Origin: Dehalococcoidia bacterium
GTDB taxonomy: Bacteria; Chloroflexota; Dehalococcoidia; UBA3495
Assembly (NCBI GenBank): GCA_002730485.1
Contig: PCAH01000144.1
Coordinates: forward strand, 1-7,940
DNA: 7,940 bases
Direction of reading: 5' to 3'
This document shows, in pieces, positions 6,306 to 7,940 of this stretch (its first letter is position 1; every line of letters begins with the position of its first letter). Under the pieces are notes generated by a model. That model was not told the DNA's origin, searched no databases, and saw only the letters and a program-made list of their open reading frames with translations. Made by a program: the position numbers and the translations under genes.

Positions 6306-6923
6306 ATGCTCCAGGGATTCCTGGGAAAGAAAATAGGGATGACTCAAATCTTCCGTGAAGACGGAAGGGTAGTCCCCGTTACCGTGATTGAAGCCGGTCC
6401 TTGTGTGGTCACCCAGGTGAAGACCAAGGAAACCGACGGCTATGAGGCCATCCAGCTGGGATACGGCGACGTAAAACGCCAGAATAAGCCTCAGGCTGGT
6501 CACTTGAAGGACAGTCGACTGTCGCGGTACCTCCGCGAAGTAACCACCGACGACACAAGCGAGTTCACCGTCGGTCAGACCATTGGTGTCGATATCTTCG
6601 AAGCCGGTGAAAAGATCGATGTCATCGGAAAGTCCAAGGGCCGCGGTTTCGCCGGTACCATGAAGCGCTGGAACTTTGGCGGTGGCCCCCGGACCCATGG
6701 CCAGTCCGACCGCGCCCGTGCCCCCGGTTCCATCGGTGGTGGTACCACCCCGGGTAAGGTCTACAAAGGCCTGAAGATGAGCGGTCACATGGGTAACCGC
6801 AGGATCACAGTCAAGGGACTGGAGATCGTCGAGATCGATGCCGAACGGAACCTGCTCATGATCAAGGGCGGTATACCCGGCGCAACCAACAGTCTGGTAC
6901 AGATTCGAAGGAAGGGCGCCTAA
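6306..6923 (+). CDS. rplC: 50S ribosomal protein L3
   Basis: L3 is an early 23S rRNA assembly protein whose long loop reaches toward the peptidyl transferase centre. The 205-residue length is typical. The N-terminus MLQGFLGKKIGMTQIF and the segment KGRGFAGTMKRWNFGGGPRTHG (about 111-132) are diagnostic. The central loop reads HGQSDRARAPGSIGGGTTPG (131-150), where many bacteria have an HR-PGSIG form; I associate the QSDR version with Chloroflexota, from memory. The C-terminal part (KMSGHMGNRRITVKGLEIV) is normal. AGGAAAGG (6289-6296) lies 9 nt before the ATG. It lies 66 nt after rpsJ and 42 nt before rplD. Confidence 0.97.
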   Translation: MLQGFLGKKIGMTQIFREDGRVVPVTVIEAGPCVVTQVKTKETDGYEAIQLGYGDVKRQNKPQAGHLKDSRLSRYLREVTTDDTSEFTVGQTIGVDIFEAGEKIDVIGKSKGRGFAGTMKRWNFGGGPRTHGQSDRARAPGSIGGGTTPGKVYKGLKMSGHMGNRRITVKGLEIVEIDAERNLLMIKGGIPGATNSLVQIRRKGA

Positions 6924-6965
6924 ACGGGCCCGCCAACTGGAATAAACGGCGAATAAAGATAACTA

Positions 6966-7892
6966 ATGCAAGTATCAGTTAAGAATCAAAATGGGGAATC
7001 GCTGGATAGCATCGATCTAAACGATGCAGTCTTCGACGTTCCCATGAATCCATCCCTGGTGCATCAGGCCATGGTCATCTACCAAGGAAACAAGCGCCAC
7101 GGGACTCATGACACCAAGACCAGAGCCGAGGTTTCTGGAGGCGGACGCAAACCGTGGACCCAGAAGCACACTGGCCGCGCCCGTCAGGGCAGCACCAGGT
7201 CACCCCAGTGGCGTCACGGTGGAGTGGTCTTCGGGCCGCACCCCCGCAGCTACCGGGCCGCGCTGCCAAAGCGCATGAAGAGACAAGCTCTGCGTTGTGT
7301 GCTGTCAGAAAAGGCCAGGCGAGACCGTCTGTTCTGTCTTGACTCGATGAACACCATCGACGGCAAGACCAAATCCATGACTCAACTGTTGGCGAACCTT
7401 TCTGTTTCCAGTTCGGCTTTGGTTATAACCAAGGGCACGGACCGAAACGTAGTACAGGCAGCCAATAACATCCAAAAGATCTGGACGCTTCCGGTGGAGC
7501 AACTGAATGCTCAGGAGCTCCTGTCCAGAGACTTGGTGATAATGACAGTGGAAGCTGCCCGCTGGGTGGAAGAGACATTGGCCTCTGAACCCCACGGACG
7601 GCGCGGACTTAAGGTGACCGGCGGGACTGCAGTGGCAGATGCCCCAGTCGCTGAAGAAGTAGCAGTGGCCGAACCGGCGGTTGAAGAAACCGCTGCCGAA
7701 GAAGAAGTGCCGAAGCCCAAGCCTCGCAGCCGACGGGCCGCAGCAGCCAAACCAGAGGCTGAAGCCGCAACAGCTGAGACGACAGAAGAAGAAGCGCCCA
7801 AGCCGAGGACCCGACGACGTCGGACCACGGCCAGCGCCGCTCAGGAAGCCGCTCCAGAGGCGACTCCTGAAACTCCGGAAGAGGAGGCATAA
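6966..7892 (+). CDS. rplD: 50S ribosomal protein L4 with a long charged C-terminal extension
   Basis: L4 is a 23S rRNA assembly protein whose extended loop lines the nascent-peptide exit tunnel; in E. coli it also represses its own operon. Residues 1 to about 211 form an ordinary L4, with the tunnel-loop region GGGRKPWTQKHTGRARQGS (58-76) and the globular C-terminal part ending near VEAARWVEETLASEP. The family usually stops around 200-215 residues, but this protein runs to 308. The added tail of about 95 residues is Ala, Glu, Pro, Lys and Arg rich, has no aromatic residues, and should be disordered. It contains a repeated acidic-then-basic unit at 245-260 (EEEVPKPKPRSRRAAA) and 274-289 (EEEAPKPRTRRRRTTA). 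The open frame is unbroken from core to tail. The Shine-Dalgarno is weak. The last codons carry the rplW ribosome-binding site. Confidence 0.95.
   Translation: MQVSVKNQNGESLDSIDLNDAVFDVPMNPSLVHQAMVIYQGNKRHGTHDTKTRAEVSGGGRKPWTQKHTGRARQGSTRSPQWRHGGVVFGPHPRSYRAALPKRMKRQALRCVLSEKARRDRLFCLDSMNTIDGKTKSMTQLLANLSVSSSALVITKGTDRNVVQAANNIQKIWTLPVEQLNAQELLSRDLVIMTVEAARWVEETLASEPHGRRGLKVTGGTAVADAPVAEEVAVAEPAVEETAAEEEVPKPKPRSRRAAAAKPEAEAATAETTEEEAPKPRTRRRRTTASAAQEAAPEATPETPEEEA
7698..7832 (+). repeat. Two-copy acidic/basic repeat in the L4 tail
   Basis: Residues 245-260 and 274-289 of L4 share the pattern Glu-Glu-Glu, Val or Ala, Pro-Lys-Pro, then an Arg-rich run and small residues. The copies are offset by 29 residues and separated by an Ala/Glu/Thr-rich linker. 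The similarity is clear in protein and weaker in DNA, which suggests an old or compositionally maintained duplication rather than a fresh tandem repeat. Confidence 0.6.
7881..7887 (+). promoter_or_regulatory. rplW ribosome-binding site inside the rplD tail
   Basis: GAGGAGG overlaps the final Glu-Glu-Ala codons of rplD and ends 8 nt before the rplW ATG at 7896. Only 3 nt separate the rplD stop from the rplW start, so translation of the two genes is probably coupled. Confidence 0.75.
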
Positions 7893-7895
7893 TCC

Positions 7896-7940
7896 ATGGA
7901 CATCAATAAAGTTCTGATTAGGCCCACCATCACGGAGAAA
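7896..7940 (+). CDS. rplW: 50S ribosomal protein L23, first 15 codons (runs off the right edge)
   Basis: L23 binds 23S rRNA beside the exit tunnel and is the docking site for trigger factor and SRP. Only MDINKVLIRPTITEK is visible, which matches the typical L23 N-terminus (vLirPviTEK). The position after rplD is the conserved S10-operon order, and the ribosome-binding site is strong. The rest lies beyond the window. Confidence 0.88.
   Translation, partial: MDINKVLIRPTITEK

Noticed and set aside
6297..6788. 163-residue minus-strand open frame opposite rplC
   Set aside because: It is antisense to a canonical L3 and has no family resemblance.
7511..7890. Minus-strand low-complexity frames opposite the L4 tail
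   Set aside because: They are Ser/Ala- or Leu/Arg-rich products of the repetitive tail codons. The plus-strand frame is continuous with L4 and carries the rplW ribosome-binding site.
1..7940. tRNA or rRNA genes, CRISPR arrays, insertion sequences, attachment sites, defence or toxin-antitoxin genes
   Set aside because: I saw no cloverleaf, array of spaced repeats, transposase frame or terminal repeats. Apart from the short gaps described, the window is filled by housekeeping genes.

Overview
The window carries two divergent blocks. The minus-strand block (about 1-2298) holds two cobalamin (vitamin B12) biosynthesis genes, read right to left. The first is a stand-alone CbiE-type precorrin C5-methyltransferase (1603-2298). 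The second is the N-terminal half of cobN, the large cobaltochelatase subunit, which runs off the left edge. The plus-strand block (2742-7940) is a fused str/S10 ribosomal cluster: rpsL (S12), rpsG (S7), fusA (EF-G), rpsJ (S10), rplC (L3), rplD (L4) and the first 15 codons of rplW (L23). All the plus-strand genes are intact except the cut-off rplW.

The organism is a bacterium of moderately high GC. The phylum is inference from protein signatures and I had no database to test it. S12 has a roughly 14-residue insertion before the CPQRRGVC block, and L3 has a THGQSDR-RAPGSIG loop. Both fit Chloroflexota as I remember that phylum; a position near Dehalococcoidia or SAR202 is only a guess.

The region between the blocks (2299-2741) has a convincing sigma70-type promoter for the ribosomal operon: TTGACA, a 17-nt spacer, then TAGAGT, just upstream of rpsL. 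It also holds a weaker upstream promoter candidate, several small inverted repeats and a 35-codon ORF with an unusually good Shine-Dalgarno sequence. The ribosomal genes are separated by 3-74 nt, all on one strand, with no terminator visible between them, so co-transcription is likely. No tuf gene lies between fusA and rpsJ. On the other strand, cbiE and cobN are about 50-110 nt apart, depending on which TTG starts cobN. That junction contains a strong 33-nt stem-loop.

Most of the window is housekeeping sequence and I found no new defence, mobile or otherwise exotic system. The items most worth a second look are the roughly 95-residue disordered, charged C-terminal tail on L4, the stem-loop at the cobN start, the small ORF upstream of rpsL, and the missing Shine-Dalgarno at fusA.
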